A DNA stretch of 18,521 bases from Blastococcus sp. (GCA_025963345.1 JAOPUS010000307.1:1-18521); one strand, 5' to 3'; shown: positions 1-6,879, counted from the stretch's first letter. Notes: generated by a model not told the origin, from the letters alone. Numbers and translations are program-made.

Positions 1-426
1 TACGCGGTCGTGCACGACTGCGGCAACGTGGTGAACCCGATGATCGTCGAGGGACAGGTGCACGGCGGTGTCGCGCAGGGCGTGGGCGGTGCGCTGTACG
101 AGCGGATGGCTTACGACTCGGACGGGCAGCTTCAGAACGCCTCGTTCATGGACTTCCTCATGCCGTACGCGAGCGAGATCCCCGACGTGGTGATCGACCA
201 CCAAGAGACGCCGTCCCCGCTGAACCCACTGGGGATCAAGGGCGCCGGCGAGGCCGGGGTCATCCCGGGGACGGCGGCCATCGCGTCGGCGATCGAGGAC
301 GCGGTGGGACGGCGGATCGCATCCATGCCGATCTCCCCCACCGAGCTGTACGACCTGGTGCGAGACGAATCTTCGGAGAGGACCGCCGCTTCCCTTCGGC
401 GGTCAGGAACAGGAGCGATGGCGTGA
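1..426 (+). CDS. Molybdenum hydroxylase large subunit (CoxL/XdhA family), C-terminal fragment
   Basis: This is the last 141 codons of a gene that begins before the window. The frame is open from base 1 and ends at the TGA at 424-426. The family binds molybdopterin cytosine dinucleotide and oxidises CO, purines, aldehydes or aromatic substrates, working with an FAD subunit and a 2Fe-2S subunit. The fragment shows the typical end of the family: HDCGNVVNPMIVEGQVHGG, then GALYERM, then a KGAGEAGVIP motif whose Glu (codon 250-252) matches the conserved catalytic glutamate next to the molybdenum. It overlaps the downstream CoxG-like gene by 4 bases, so the two are probably cotranscribed. The active-site loop that separates true CO dehydrogenase (form I) from form II relatives lies outside the window, so the substrate cannot be assigned and I give no gene symbol. 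Confidence 0.9.
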   Translation, partial: YAVVHDCGNVVNPMIVEGQVHGGVAQGVGGALYERMAYDSDGQLQNASFMDFLMPYASEIPDVVIDHQETPSPLNPLGIKGAGEAGVIPGTAAIASAIEDAVGRRIASMPISPTELYDLVRDESSERTAASLRRSGTGAMA

Positions 427-1088
427 ACCTCGACGGATCAGCGGTGCTGCATGCCGACCCCGAGCAGGTGTGGGCGGTCATCACCGACCCCGCCGTGCTC
501 GCGCGCACGATCCCGGGCTGTGAGTCGCTCGAGCAGGTCGGCAACGACGAGTACAAGATGAACGTGACGGTCGGCGTGGGCGCGATCCGTGGCACCTACG
601 CCGGAGAGGTCCGGCTGTCGGATCAGCAGCGGCCGAAGTCCTACGTGATGCACGCGTCCGGCGCCGGCGGCCCGGGCAACGTCCGGGCGACGGTGACGAT
701 CAGCCTGGAGCCGCACAGCGACGGGACGGCACTGACGTACGCGGCGGATGCCGTTGTCGGTGGACCGGTTGCGGGTGTGGGCCAGCGGATGATCTCCGGC
801 GTCGCGAAGCGGATGGCCGGCCAGTTCTTCAAGGCGATCGACGACGAACTGACGGGCAAGGCCGCTCCTGCACCGGCGGCTGCTGCTCCGGCTCCGGCTC
901 CGGTGGCCGGTGTCGCCGCTCCCGTGGCGGCCGCGCCCAGCGCTGCGCCGCAGGTGTTCACCGGCAAGGCTGCTGCTGCCGCCGGAGTCCCGGCTGACGT
1001 GCAGACACTCGCTCTGGCCGCGGTCGGCGGCGCAGTGCTCACCCTGATCGGCGTCCTGGTGGGCTACCGCCTCGGCCGCCGTCCCTGA
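423..1088 (+). CDS. CoxG-like SRPBCC-domain protein with C-terminal membrane anchor
   Basis: A 221-residue protein starting at GTG 423, inside the stop codon of the preceding gene (GTGA overlap), which implies translational coupling. Residues 1-145 form an SRPBCC/CoxG domain, recognisable from the opening LDGSAVLHADPEQVWAVITD, the IPGCESLE segment and the RMISGVAKRMAGQFF helix. Residues 146-190 are a flexible Ala/Pro-rich linker. Residues about 194-215 form a single hydrophobic helix, followed by a basic YRLGRRP tail, so the protein is probably anchored in the membrane with its domain in the cytoplasm. In carboxydotrophs CoxG is known to recruit CO dehydrogenase to the membrane. By analogy this protein may tether the upstream hydroxylase to the respiratory chain; that role is inferred. 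There is no further cox gene downstream in the window. Confidence 0.88.
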   Translation: MNLDGSAVLHADPEQVWAVITDPAVLARTIPGCESLEQVGNDEYKMNVTVGVGAIRGTYAGEVRLSDQQRPKSYVMHASGAGGPGNVRATVTISLEPHSDGTALTYAADAVVGGPVAGVGQRMISGVAKRMAGQFFKAIDDELTGKAAPAPAAAAPAPAPVAGVAAPVAAAPSAAPQVFTGKAAAAAGVPADVQTLALAAVGGAVLTLIGVLVGYRLGRRP

Positions 1089-1363
1089 ACTACTCGTCCT
1101 ATCGCACACGCCCCGTCGATCATTGCGGAGCTTCAGGGCAGCCCCGGCGGAGGCGAGCGGCCGCCCTTTACGCCCTCGACCGAATGCCAAGTTGCCGCTC
1201 CGTATGGGCACAACCAGGCTGAACTCCACCCGGGGGAGGCATGCAGGGGGTCGACTGGGGGGATATTGAGCGGTCCTCAGTCAGCACTGCAGGCCCTTGT
1301 TTTGCTGTAGCAAAGGCCGCCCAGACGGGACCAGCCAGTCACATCGCCTGTCCGCTCTCCCCG
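1089..1363. other. Intergenic stretch between convergent genes, weak inverted repeat
   Basis: These 275 bases separate the CoxG-like gene from the convergent serine hydrolase gene. The only structure I can see is an inverted repeat at 1292-1318: GGCC, then TTTGCT, a 2-base centre, AGCAAA and GGCC, with five unpaired bases on the left side. It could help terminate transcription from either side, but it lacks a clean T-run. Short open frames here have no recognisable product and unfavourable codon use. Confidence 0.35.
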
Positions 1364-2497
1364 CTACTTCAGTCTGTCGTAGAGCGCACGGACGTAGGCC
1401 TCGCTGCGGTCGGAGCCGAGGATGCCGGGCGCCATGCGGTTCATCATGTAGCTGATCGTCAGCCGGCGGTCGAGATCCATGATGATCATCGAGCCGCCCC
1501 AGCCACCCCAGAAGAAGGTCCGTCCCTCGGGCACGTACGGCACGACCGGTGACCCCAGGCAGAACCCGATCCCGAAGCGGAACGGCTCCCCCAGCACCAG
1601 GTCCACGCCGTCGGACTGCTGGTCGAACACCAGGTCGATCGTCTTCTCCGACAGCAGTCGCTTGCCGCCGACCTCACCGCCCAGCGACATCACCCGCATC
1701 ACGTCCAGCACCCCACGGGCGTTCGAGTGCCCGTTGAGCGCCCCCATGTCCGCGGCCCGCCACTCCGGCGAGTTCGCCGCGCCCGCCGACGCGACGGGTC
1801 CGGTGAAGGTCTTGACCATGATCGATTCCGGGTCCAGCGCCCGCGGGTCGGCGTCCGGACGAGGCGGCGGCACGACCGGCGCGATCCGGTCGAAGTCCTT
1901 CTCAGCAGCCCCGATCTGGAAATCAGCCCCCAGCGGGCCGGCGATCTCGTCGGCCACGAACTGCTTGAACGTCTTGTTGGTGATCCGCCGGATCACCTCG
2001 CCGACCACATGCCCCTGGTTGTTCGCGTGGTACCCCGACGCCGTCCCCGGCTCCCACCACGGCCGCTGCGCCGCCAGCCGCTCGGTCGACGTCTCCCAGT
2101 CGTACATGTCCTTGATCGAGAACGGCTGGTCCCAGCCCGAGACCCCCGACGTGTGCGACATCAGGTGCCGCACCTGGATGTCCTTCTTCCCCTTGGCCGC
2201 GAACTCCGGCCAGTAGTCGGCCACCGGCGCGTAGACGTCCAGCTCACCGCGGTCGACCAACATCAGCGCCGCGAGCGACAGCACCGTCTTCGTCGTCGAC
2301 CAGACGTTGACGATCGTGTCCTGCGTCCACGGCGTCGTCCGAGCCTCATCCCGGTATCCGCCCCACAGGTCGACGACCGTCTCACCGTCCAGGTCGACGG
2401 CGATCGACGCCCCCAGCTCGTCGGCGTCCAGGTGGCGCTCCAGCGCCTCCCGCACCCCGGAGAACCGGTCGTCGCAGCTGCCCTGCACCTCGGCCAT
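1364..2497 (-). CDS. Serine hydrolase of the beta-lactamase family (family VIII esterase type)
   Basis: A 377-residue protein of the beta-lactamase/penicillin-binding-protein fold (PF00144). The nucleophile motif SxxK is S67-T-T-K70 in NVWSTTK. The second-motif tyrosine is probably Y156 in GYHAN, HTSG follows H115, and a GGWGGS segment near 331-336 sits where the KTG box falls in true beta-lactamases. Such proteins are mostly esterases or lactonases rather than antibiotic-hydrolysing enzymes. No signal peptide is visible, so it should act in the cytoplasm. I chose the ATG at 2495-2497 because GAGGGGG (2502-2508) lies just upstream and the codons further upstream are atypical. It is on the same strand as the acyl-CoA dehydrogenase, 154 bases downstream, with three inverted repeats between them. 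The substrate is unknown; an ester or lactone linked to the neighbouring acyl-CoA pathway is a guess. Confidence 0.88.
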   Translation of the reverse strand: MAEVQGSCDDRFSGVREALERHLDADELGASIAVDLDGETVVDLWGGYRDEARTTPWTQDTIVNVWSTTKTVLSLAALMLVDRGELDVYAPVADYWPEFAAKGKKDIQVRHLMSHTSGVSGWDQPFSIKDMYDWETSTERLAAQRPWWEPGTASGYHANNQGHVVGEVIRRITNKTFKQFVADEIAGPLGADFQIGAAEKDFDRIAPVVPPPRPDADPRALDPESIMVKTFTGPVASAGAANSPEWRAADMGALNGHSNARGVLDVMRVMSLGGEVGGKRLLSEKTIDLVFDQQSDGVDLVLGEPFRFGIGFCLGSPVVPYVPEGRTFFWGGWGGSMIIMDLDRRLTISYMMNRMAPGILGSDRSEAYVRALYDRLK

Positions 2498-2501
2498 GCA
2501 T

Positions 2502-2508
2502 CCCCCTC
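2502..2508 (-). promoter_or_regulatory. Ribosome binding site of the serine hydrolase gene
   Basis: On the minus strand GAGGGGG lies 4 bases before the ATG at 2497. It decides the start: longer readings of the frame would cross the hairpin at 2511-2538 and use atypical codons. Confidence 0.55.
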
Positions 2509-2510
2509 GA

Positions 2511-2538
2511 GACGGCGGGACCCCTCTGTCCCGCCGTC
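2511..2538. repeat. 11-bp perfect hairpin in the serine hydrolase leader
   Basis: GACGGCGGGAC (2511-2521) and GTCCCGCCGTC (2528-2538) are perfect inverted repeats around a 6-base loop. On the minus strand the hairpin ends 2 bases before the Shine-Dalgarno sequence of the serine hydrolase gene. It could be an mRNA stability or attenuation element, or an operator in DNA. No T-run follows it, so an ordinary intrinsic terminator is less likely. Confidence 0.6.
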
Positions 2539-2581
2539 GGCGATCAGACCATGGCCCTACCGACCTCACAACGGCGGTGCA

Positions 2582-2600
2582 ACGTTCCCGCGGGAAACGT
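2582..2600. promoter_or_regulatory. Operator-like palindrome, copy 1 (core TTCCCGCGGGAA)
   Basis: The 12-base palindrome TTCCCGCGGGAA lies at 2585-2596. It is extended by ACG on the left and, after one extra A, by CGT on the right. It shares its core with the larger palindrome at 2621-2646; the two centres are 43 bases apart, about four helical turns. On the minus strand a weak -35-like TTGCAC (2577-2582) abuts it, with TAGGGC (2554-2559) 17 bases further, so a protein bound here could block a promoter of the serine hydrolase gene. The operator role is inferred from symmetry and repetition only. Confidence 0.45.
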
Positions 2601-2620
2601 GGTCAAGCCCGAAGCCTTGC

Positions 2621-2646
2621 CCAGGCGTTCCCGCGGGAACGCCTGG
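2621..2646. repeat. 26-bp perfect palindrome, copy 2 of the TTCCCGCGGGAA core
   Basis: Every base from 2621 to 2646 pairs with its mirror: the arms begin CCAGGCG and meet around TTCCCGCGGGAA (2628-2639). It starts 5 bases after the stop codon of the acyl-CoA dehydrogenase on the minus strand. In RNA it would form an 11-bp stem with a CGCG loop, so it may act as a terminator, though no T-run follows. As DNA it is a strong candidate operator because the core recurs at 2585-2596. Confidence 0.6.
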
Positions 2647-2651
2647 CCCAC

Positions 2652-4793
2652 CTACTTGTTCAGCGGGTCCCGCGGCAGCCCGAGGATCCGCTCGGCGATC
2701 ACGTTCCGCGTGATCTCCGAGGTTCCGCCGGCGATGGTCGACGACCGGTTGCCGAGGTAGCCCAGCGCCAGCCCCTCCTCGGCCCCGGACACCGCGCCGA
2801 GCCCGGCCAGCTGCACGGCGAGTTCGGTCAGCCGCTGGGAGTGCTCCGCCCCCGCCAACTTGGTCACGTTGCCCTCCGGGCCCGGACCGGATCCGGCCAC
2901 CGCCCGGGCGACCTGGCGCAGGTTCACCAGCTCCAGCCCCTGCTCGACGGCGACGAGATGGGCGATCTGCCCGCGCACCCTGGCGGACGCTCCGAACCGC
3001 GCCGCCAGCGGGATCAGCTGGCCGGCGGTGAACCGGCCGGGCAGGCCGCCACCGATGCTGACCCGCTCGTTGCCGAGCGTCGTCCGGGCCACGGCCCAGC
3101 CGTTGTTGACCTCGCCGACCACGTCGGAGTCGGGCACGAACACGTCGTCGAAGAACACCTCGTTGAACTCCGCGCCACCGGTGATCTGGCGCAGCGGCCG
3201 CACCTCCACGCCGGTCGCGTGCATGTCGACGACCACCGCGGTGATGCCCTTGTGCTTGGCCGCAGTGGGATCGGTGCGGATCGTGGCCAGGCCGAAGCTC
3301 GACAGGTGGGCACCGCTGGTCCACACCTTCTGTCCGGTGACCAGCCAGCCGCCTTCGACCTTCACACCCCGCGTCTGCACCGCAGCGGCGTCCGAGCCGG
3401 CGCCAGGCTCGCTGAACAGCTGGCACCAGGTGACTCCCCCGGCCAGCGTCGTCGGCACCCAGCGGTCGATCTGCTCCTGGGTCGCGGTCTGGGTCAGCGT
3501 CAGCAGCACCCACCCGGTGATGCCCAGGTTGGGCGTCTCGACGGCGGCGAGCTCCTCCTCGATCACCAGCTGCTCGACCGGGCTCGCGCCGCGGCCGAAC
3601 GGCGGCGGCCAGTGCGGCACCAGGTAGCCGCTCTCCGCGATCACACGACGGCGATCGGCCTCCGGAGTCGCCCGGTAGGTCTCGACGAACGCCCGCGCGG
3701 CCGCCCGGTACTCCTCCGCCTCCGGCGGCAGGTCCACGCCGTATGCGCGGCGCACCCCGGACTCGGTCAGGCCGTACAGGACGTCGGCGGGGTCCCCCGC
3801 CGCCGCGAGCAGGTTCCGCAGGCTGACGGCGCGGCGCAGGTAGAGGTGCGCGTCGTGCTCCCAGGTGAAGCCGATCCCGCCGTGCACCTGGATGTTCTTC
3901 TGCGCGTTCTCGACGTAGGACGTGAACGCCAGCTCGGCGGCGGCCGCGGCGGCCAGCTCGGCCTGGTCCCCGTGCGCGGCCCGGGCGGCGTCCCAGCTGA
4001 CGGCGATCGCCAGCTCGAGCCGGATGAGCATGTCGGCCAGCGCGTGCTTGACGGCCTGGAAGCCACCGATGATCCGGCCGAACTGCTCGCGGACCTTCGC
4101 GTACTCCAGCGCGGCGTCCAGGGTCGCCCGGGCGCCACCGGCGGCCTCGGCGGCGGCGATCGTGCGCAGCACCCGCAGCGCGACCGCTGCGCCACCCGCG
4201 ACGACGGCGTCCGGACTGACGGCGACGCCCGAGAGCGTGACGGTCCCGAAGCCCAGCGAGGGGTCGAGCGGCTGCTCCTGGTGCACCGTCACGCCGTCCG
4301 CGCCGGCGTCGACGCTCACCAGGTCGTCCCCGACCCGGACCAGCAGGAGCGTCGCGGCCGAGCCGGCCAGCAACCCGGACGCCTCACCGGTCAGCGTCCC
4401 GCCATCGAGCGTCACCGATCCGCTGAGCGCGACCCCGGCGATGACCGATCCGTCGGCCAGCCCGGCCAGGTGGCCCTTCCGCTGCGCTTCCGTGCCGGCC
4501 TCGGCCAGCGTCGCCGAGGCGACGATCGACGGCAGGAACGGAGCGGGGGAGATGGCGTAGCCGAGCTCGTCGGCCACCACCGCCGCCTCGGCCAGCGTGT
4601 AGCCGGAGCCGCCGTACTCCTCGGAGACGTGCAGGCCGAGCCAGCCCTGGGCGGCGATCTTCTGCCAGAGCGCGCCGCCGTCGCCGGAACCGTCCAGCGC
4701 AGCGCGAGCCTGGGCCCGCAGGCCGTTCGACGTCGAGAACGCGCGGACGACGTCACCGAGTTCGCGGTGGTCTTCGGTGATGGCGAGGGGCAC
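2652..4793 (-). CDS. Fused double acyl-CoA dehydrogenase (FadE34/FadE22/FadE6-like)
   Basis: A 713-residue flavoprotein made of two acyl-CoA dehydrogenase modules in one chain, a form common in actinobacteria (Mycobacterium FadE34, for example, is of similar length). The N-terminal module spans about 1-345 and includes YAKVREQFGRIIGGFQAVKH (231-250) and VHGGIGFTWEHDAHLYLRR (303-321). The C-terminal module spans about 355-713, with FSEPGAGSD (460-468), VTGQKVWTSGA (485-495) and GGTSEITRNVIAERILGLPR (689-708). Where medium-chain enzymes carry the catalytic Glu (EGT), this protein has GGT, so the base must lie elsewhere. It would introduce an alpha,beta double bond into an acyl-CoA; relatives act on sterol side chains or other bulky acyl-CoAs. 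I chose GTG 4793 because GGAAGG lies about 11 bases upstream and earlier codons (AGA, TGT) are atypical. The gene is divergent from the Gfo/Idh gene. Confidence 0.9.
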   Translation of the reverse strand: MPLAITEDHRELGDVVRAFSTSNGLRAQARAALDGSGDGGALWQKIAAQGWLGLHVSEEYGGSGYTLAEAAVVADELGYAISPAPFLPSIVASATLAEAGTEAQRKGHLAGLADGSVIAGVALSGSVTLDGGTLTGEASGLLAGSAATLLLVRVGDDLVSVDAGADGVTVHQEQPLDPSLGFGTVTLSGVAVSPDAVVAGGAAVALRVLRTIAAAEAAGGARATLDAALEYAKVREQFGRIIGGFQAVKHALADMLIRLELAIAVSWDAARAAHGDQAELAAAAAAELAFTSYVENAQKNIQVHGGIGFTWEHDAHLYLRRAVSLRNLLAAAGDPADVLYGLTESGVRRAYGVDLPPEAEEYRAAARAFVETYRATPEADRRRVIAESGYLVPHWPPPFGRGASPVEQLVIEEELAAVETPNLGITGWVLLTLTQTATQEQIDRWVPTTLAGGVTWCQLFSEPGAGSDAAAVQTRGVKVEGGWLVTGQKVWTSGAHLSSFGLATIRTDPTAAKHKGITAVVVDMHATGVEVRPLRQITGGAEFNEVFFDDVFVPDSDVVGEVNNGWAVARTTLGNERVSIGGGLPGRFTAGQLIPLAARFGASARVRGQIAHLVAVEQGLELVNLRQVARAVAGSGPGPEGNVTKLAGAEHSQRLTELAVQLAGLGAVSGAEEGLALGYLGNRSSTIAGGTSEITRNVIAERILGLPRDPLNK

Positions 4794-4859
4794 GGGCGCA
4801 CAACCTTCCGGCCGACCGCACCCGGATCTCCGGGGCGGCACACGGCTCTGACAGACGTT

Positions 4860-4868
4860 TTACCGTAA
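4860..4868. promoter_or_regulatory. Small palindrome TTACCGTAA with possible minus-strand promoter
   Basis: TTACCGTAA is a 9-base palindrome in the divergent region upstream of the acyl-CoA dehydrogenase. Read on the minus strand, TACGGT (4862-4867) resembles an actinobacterial -10 box (TAnnnT), and GGTGAA (4885-4890), 17 bases upstream, is a poor -35 match. A regulator bound at the palindrome would cover the -10 box. The evidence is motif similarity only. Confidence 0.25.
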
Positions 4869-4895
4869 CCCGTCCGATTGCCCATTCACCAGTCG

Positions 4896-4924
4896 TTCAC
4901 ACGGACGCTTTCCCGGGCTAACGT
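4896..4924 (+). promoter_or_regulatory. Candidate promoter of the Gfo/Idh/MocA oxidoreductase gene
   Basis: TTCACA (4896-4901) and TAACGT (4919-4924) are separated by 17 bases and match the housekeeping sigma-factor pattern reasonably well for a GC-rich genome. Transcription would begin near 4931, leaving a leader of about 27 bases with an AGGAG-type ribosome site before the ATG at 4958. Confidence 0.45.
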
Positions 4925-4957
4925 GCGGGACGGTACTGCCGAGCAGAGGAGCGCGAC

Positions 4958-6055
4958 ATGGTCCTGCGAGTGGGCGTCATCGGCGTCGGCTGGGGGCAGC
5001 TGGTCCACGTCCCTGCCTTCCGGGCCGTCGAGGAGTTCGAGGTCGTCGCGCTCTGCGGTCGCCGGCAGTCCTCGGTCGAGAAGGCCGGCGGGCGGCTCGG
5101 CATCGAGGACCTCACCACCGACTGGGAGGCGTTCGTCAAGCGCCCTGACCTCGACGTGATCTCGATCAGCGCTCCCGTCGGCATGCACCGGGCGATGCTG
5201 CTGGCCGCCCTCGCGGCGGGCAAGCACGTGCTGTGCGAGAAGCCGCTGTCCATGGACGGCAAGGAGGGCTGGGAGATGGTCCAGGCCGCCGAGGACTCGG
5301 GCCTGGTCACCGGCGTCTGCTTCGAGAACCGCTTCAACCCGCAGCGCCTCGCTCTCTGGGACTTCATCGCCGGCGGTGGCCTCGGCACGCCCTACTTCGC
5401 CAACGTGCTGCGCACCGCGCCGTACTGGCACCCCAGCCGCCCCGAGCAGTCGGAGTGGATGTACCTCCAGGCGGAGGGCGGCGGCTACCTCAACGGCATG
5501 GCCTCCCACGAGCTGGACTACCTGCAGACCATCCTCGGCCGCGCCGTCGCGGTGGCCGCCGACGTGCGCACCGTGGTGACGGAGCGGCCGCGTCCCGACG
5601 GGTCCGTGCTGCAGGTCGACGCCGACGACACGTCGTCCCTGATCCTGCGGCTGGAGTCCGGCGCGCTGGCGACCGTCTCGACCTCGGTGGTCGGGCTGCA
5701 CGCCAACAGCGCCGGCTTCGAGCTGATGGGCAGCGACAACACCGTCCGCGCCGAGCTCGACGCCAACGGCGAACCGGTGTTCTTCCACGGCGGCGCGGGC
5801 GACGAGGGCGTCGTCCCGCTGGAGATCCCGGCCCGCCCGCTGCGCAGCGGCGTCGAGTGGCCGGCGGGCAAGGTGTCCTCGGCCTCCCGGCACGCGATGG
5901 CCGTGATGCTCGAGGAGTGGCTGCCGGCGTTCGAAGGCAAGCCGTCCCGCGTGCCGACCGTCCGCGACGGCTGGCGGACCCAGCGGCTCATCGACGCCGC
6001 CCGGGAGTCCTCCGCCGGCGCCGGCTGGATCGACCTGCCGGAGAGCGGCATCTAA
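4958..6055 (+). CDS. Gfo/Idh/MocA-family NAD(P)-dependent oxidoreductase
   Basis: A 365-residue protein with an N-terminal Rossmann fold: RVGVIGVGWGQ (4-14) is the dinucleotide-binding loop and CEKPLSMDGK (93-102) is the EKP signature with the catalytic Lys95. The C-terminal half is the usual alpha/beta substrate domain, with GGGYLNGMASHELDYLQ (174-190) holding His184. In inositol dehydrogenase-like members a catalytic Asp sits four residues before this His; here that position is Gly180, so proton transfer may differ or the protein may belong to a variant subfamily. Members oxidise or reduce hydroxyl groups of sugars, cyclitols and related compounds. The ATG at 4958 follows GAGGAG by about 5 bases. 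The gene has its own promoter-like sequence, lies divergent from the acyl-CoA dehydrogenase and ends at a strong hairpin. The substrate is not readable. Confidence 0.88.
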   Translation: MVLRVGVIGVGWGQLVHVPAFRAVEEFEVVALCGRRQSSVEKAGGRLGIEDLTTDWEAFVKRPDLDVISISAPVGMHRAMLLAALAAGKHVLCEKPLSMDGKEGWEMVQAAEDSGLVTGVCFENRFNPQRLALWDFIAGGGLGTPYFANVLRTAPYWHPSRPEQSEWMYLQAEGGGYLNGMASHELDYLQTILGRAVAVAADVRTVVTERPRPDGSVLQVDADDTSSLILRLESGALATVSTSVVGLHANSAGFELMGSDNTVRAELDANGEPVFFHGGAGDEGVVPLEIPARPLRSGVEWPAGKVSSASRHAMAVMLEEWLPAFEGKPSRVPTVRDGWRTQRLIDAARESSAGAGWIDLPESGI

Positions 6056-6063
6056 GACCCGGA

Positions 6064-6095
6064 CGAGGGCCGGACGACGCATCGTCCGGCCCTCG
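6064..6095. terminator. Bidirectional terminator-like hairpin (14-bp perfect stem)
   Basis: CGAGGGCCGGACGA (6064-6077) and TCGTCCGGCCCTCG (6082-6095) pair perfectly around a CGCA tetraloop. The hairpin lies 8 bases after the stop codon of the oxidoreductase gene and 22 bases before the end of the convergent ABC permease gene. It lacks a T-run on either side but is ideally placed to end both transcripts. Confidence 0.75.
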
Positions 6096-6117
6096 CCCGT
6101 TCCAACTGCACCAGTGA

Positions 6118-6879
6118 TCAGGCGACCGAGCGCCGCCGGGTCACCAGGGCACCGGCCACCGTGCTGACCATGACCCACCCGGCCATCACCACGGCCGCCT
6201 TCGTCTCCTCCTGGCCCTGCGCCAGTAGCAGCGCCGAGTTGTTCAGGTCCACCCACGAGGCGATGTGCGGCTGGAACACGCCGGCCACCGGGATGACGCC
6301 GAGGACCACTACGTAGAGGCCGGTCAGCGCCGCCGGCGCGTTCCCGAGCGCCGCGCCCACCCCGGCGCCGATCACCGCGAACGCCGCGCCCGCCACCGTC
6401 ACCGTCGTCATCGCGACGAGCGCGCCGTCCCACGAGGGGTCGCCGCCGAACGTCAGAGCCAGCACTCCTGCAGACGCCGCCGTGGCCACCGCGGCCAGTA
6501 CGGCACCCATCAGCGCCAGGGACAGGGCCTTCGCCGTCAGCACCCGGCCGCGCTGCGGCACGAGCAGGAACGTCGTCTGCACCGACTTGTGCGTCCATTC
6601 CCCCGCGGTCGAGAGCACCCCCAAGGCCATGAGCATCAGCGCGGCGAAGATGCCGACCGCCGCGATCGGCCCGGAGGCCGACCCGAAGGGATCACCACTG
6701 AGCGCCGCCAGCCCCATGGCGGCCGACGGCAGCACGACGGCCGCGGCCGCCAGCGCCTTGCCGGACCGGGTGGACAGGGACTTGCGTGTCTCGATCCCGA
6801 CCAGGACGGGCAGCGAGGCAGCGGAGGTCCGGACGGCGGGATGGGTGGTCGGACGGTGCATGGTGAGGGTCTCGGTCAT
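6118..6879 (-). CDS. ABC-2 family transporter permease
   Basis: A 253-residue integral membrane protein with about six hydrophobic helices (roughly 42-60, 69-90, 115-138, 152-176, 183-203 and 230-247). Between helices 2 and 3 lies GEWTHKSVQTTFLLVPQR, a segment typical of ABC-2 permeases whose first cytoplasmic loop contacts the ATPase. It is encoded just downstream of the ATPase gene and must form the membrane half of that transporter. An ATG at 6930 overlaps the ATPase stop (ATGA), but it has no ribosome site and is followed by rare codons (CCA, CGA, ACT). The ATG at 6879 follows AGAGGA with good spacing, so I prefer it. The cargo is unknown; antibiotics, lipids or cell-wall precursors are usual for neighbours of two-component systems. 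Confidence 0.85.
   Translation of the reverse strand: MTETLTMHRPTTHPAVRTSAASLPVLVGIETRKSLSTRSGKALAAAAVVLPSAAMGLAALSGDPFGSASGPIAAVGIFAALMLMALGVLSTAGEWTHKSVQTTFLLVPQRGRVLTAKALSLALMGAVLAAVATAASAGVLALTFGGDPSWDGALVAMTTVTVAGAAFAVIGAGVGAALGNAPAALTGLYVVVLGVIPVAGVFQPHIASWVDLNNSALLLAQGQEETKAAVVMAGWVMVSTVAGALVTRRRSVA

Noticed and set aside
1241..1552. Small plus-strand open frame downstream of the CoxG-like gene
   Set aside because: It runs into the serine hydrolase gene on the other strand, has no family signature and its codon use is unlike that of neighbours.
1364..2497. The serine hydrolase as an antibiotic-resistance beta-lactamase
   Set aside because: It has SxxK but no signal peptide and no KTG box; GGWGG in that place and its general resemblance to family VIII esterases favour an esterase role.
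2621..2646. The 26-bp palindrome as the end of an insertion sequence or an attachment site
   Set aside because: No transposase or integrase gene, no flanking direct repeat and no matching far end are present in the window.
2307..4868. Very long open frame (853 codons) on the plus strand, antisense to the acyl-CoA dehydrogenase and serine hydrolase genes
   Set aside because: Its product is rich in Arg, His, Pro and Gly with no domain, the typical mirror of a high-GC gene. The minus-strand frames carry complete, recognisable families.
4886..6598. Long minus-strand open frame opposite the Gfo/Idh gene
   Set aside because: It overlaps a well-supported oxidoreductase gene and the end of the permease gene, and its product has no recognisable motif.
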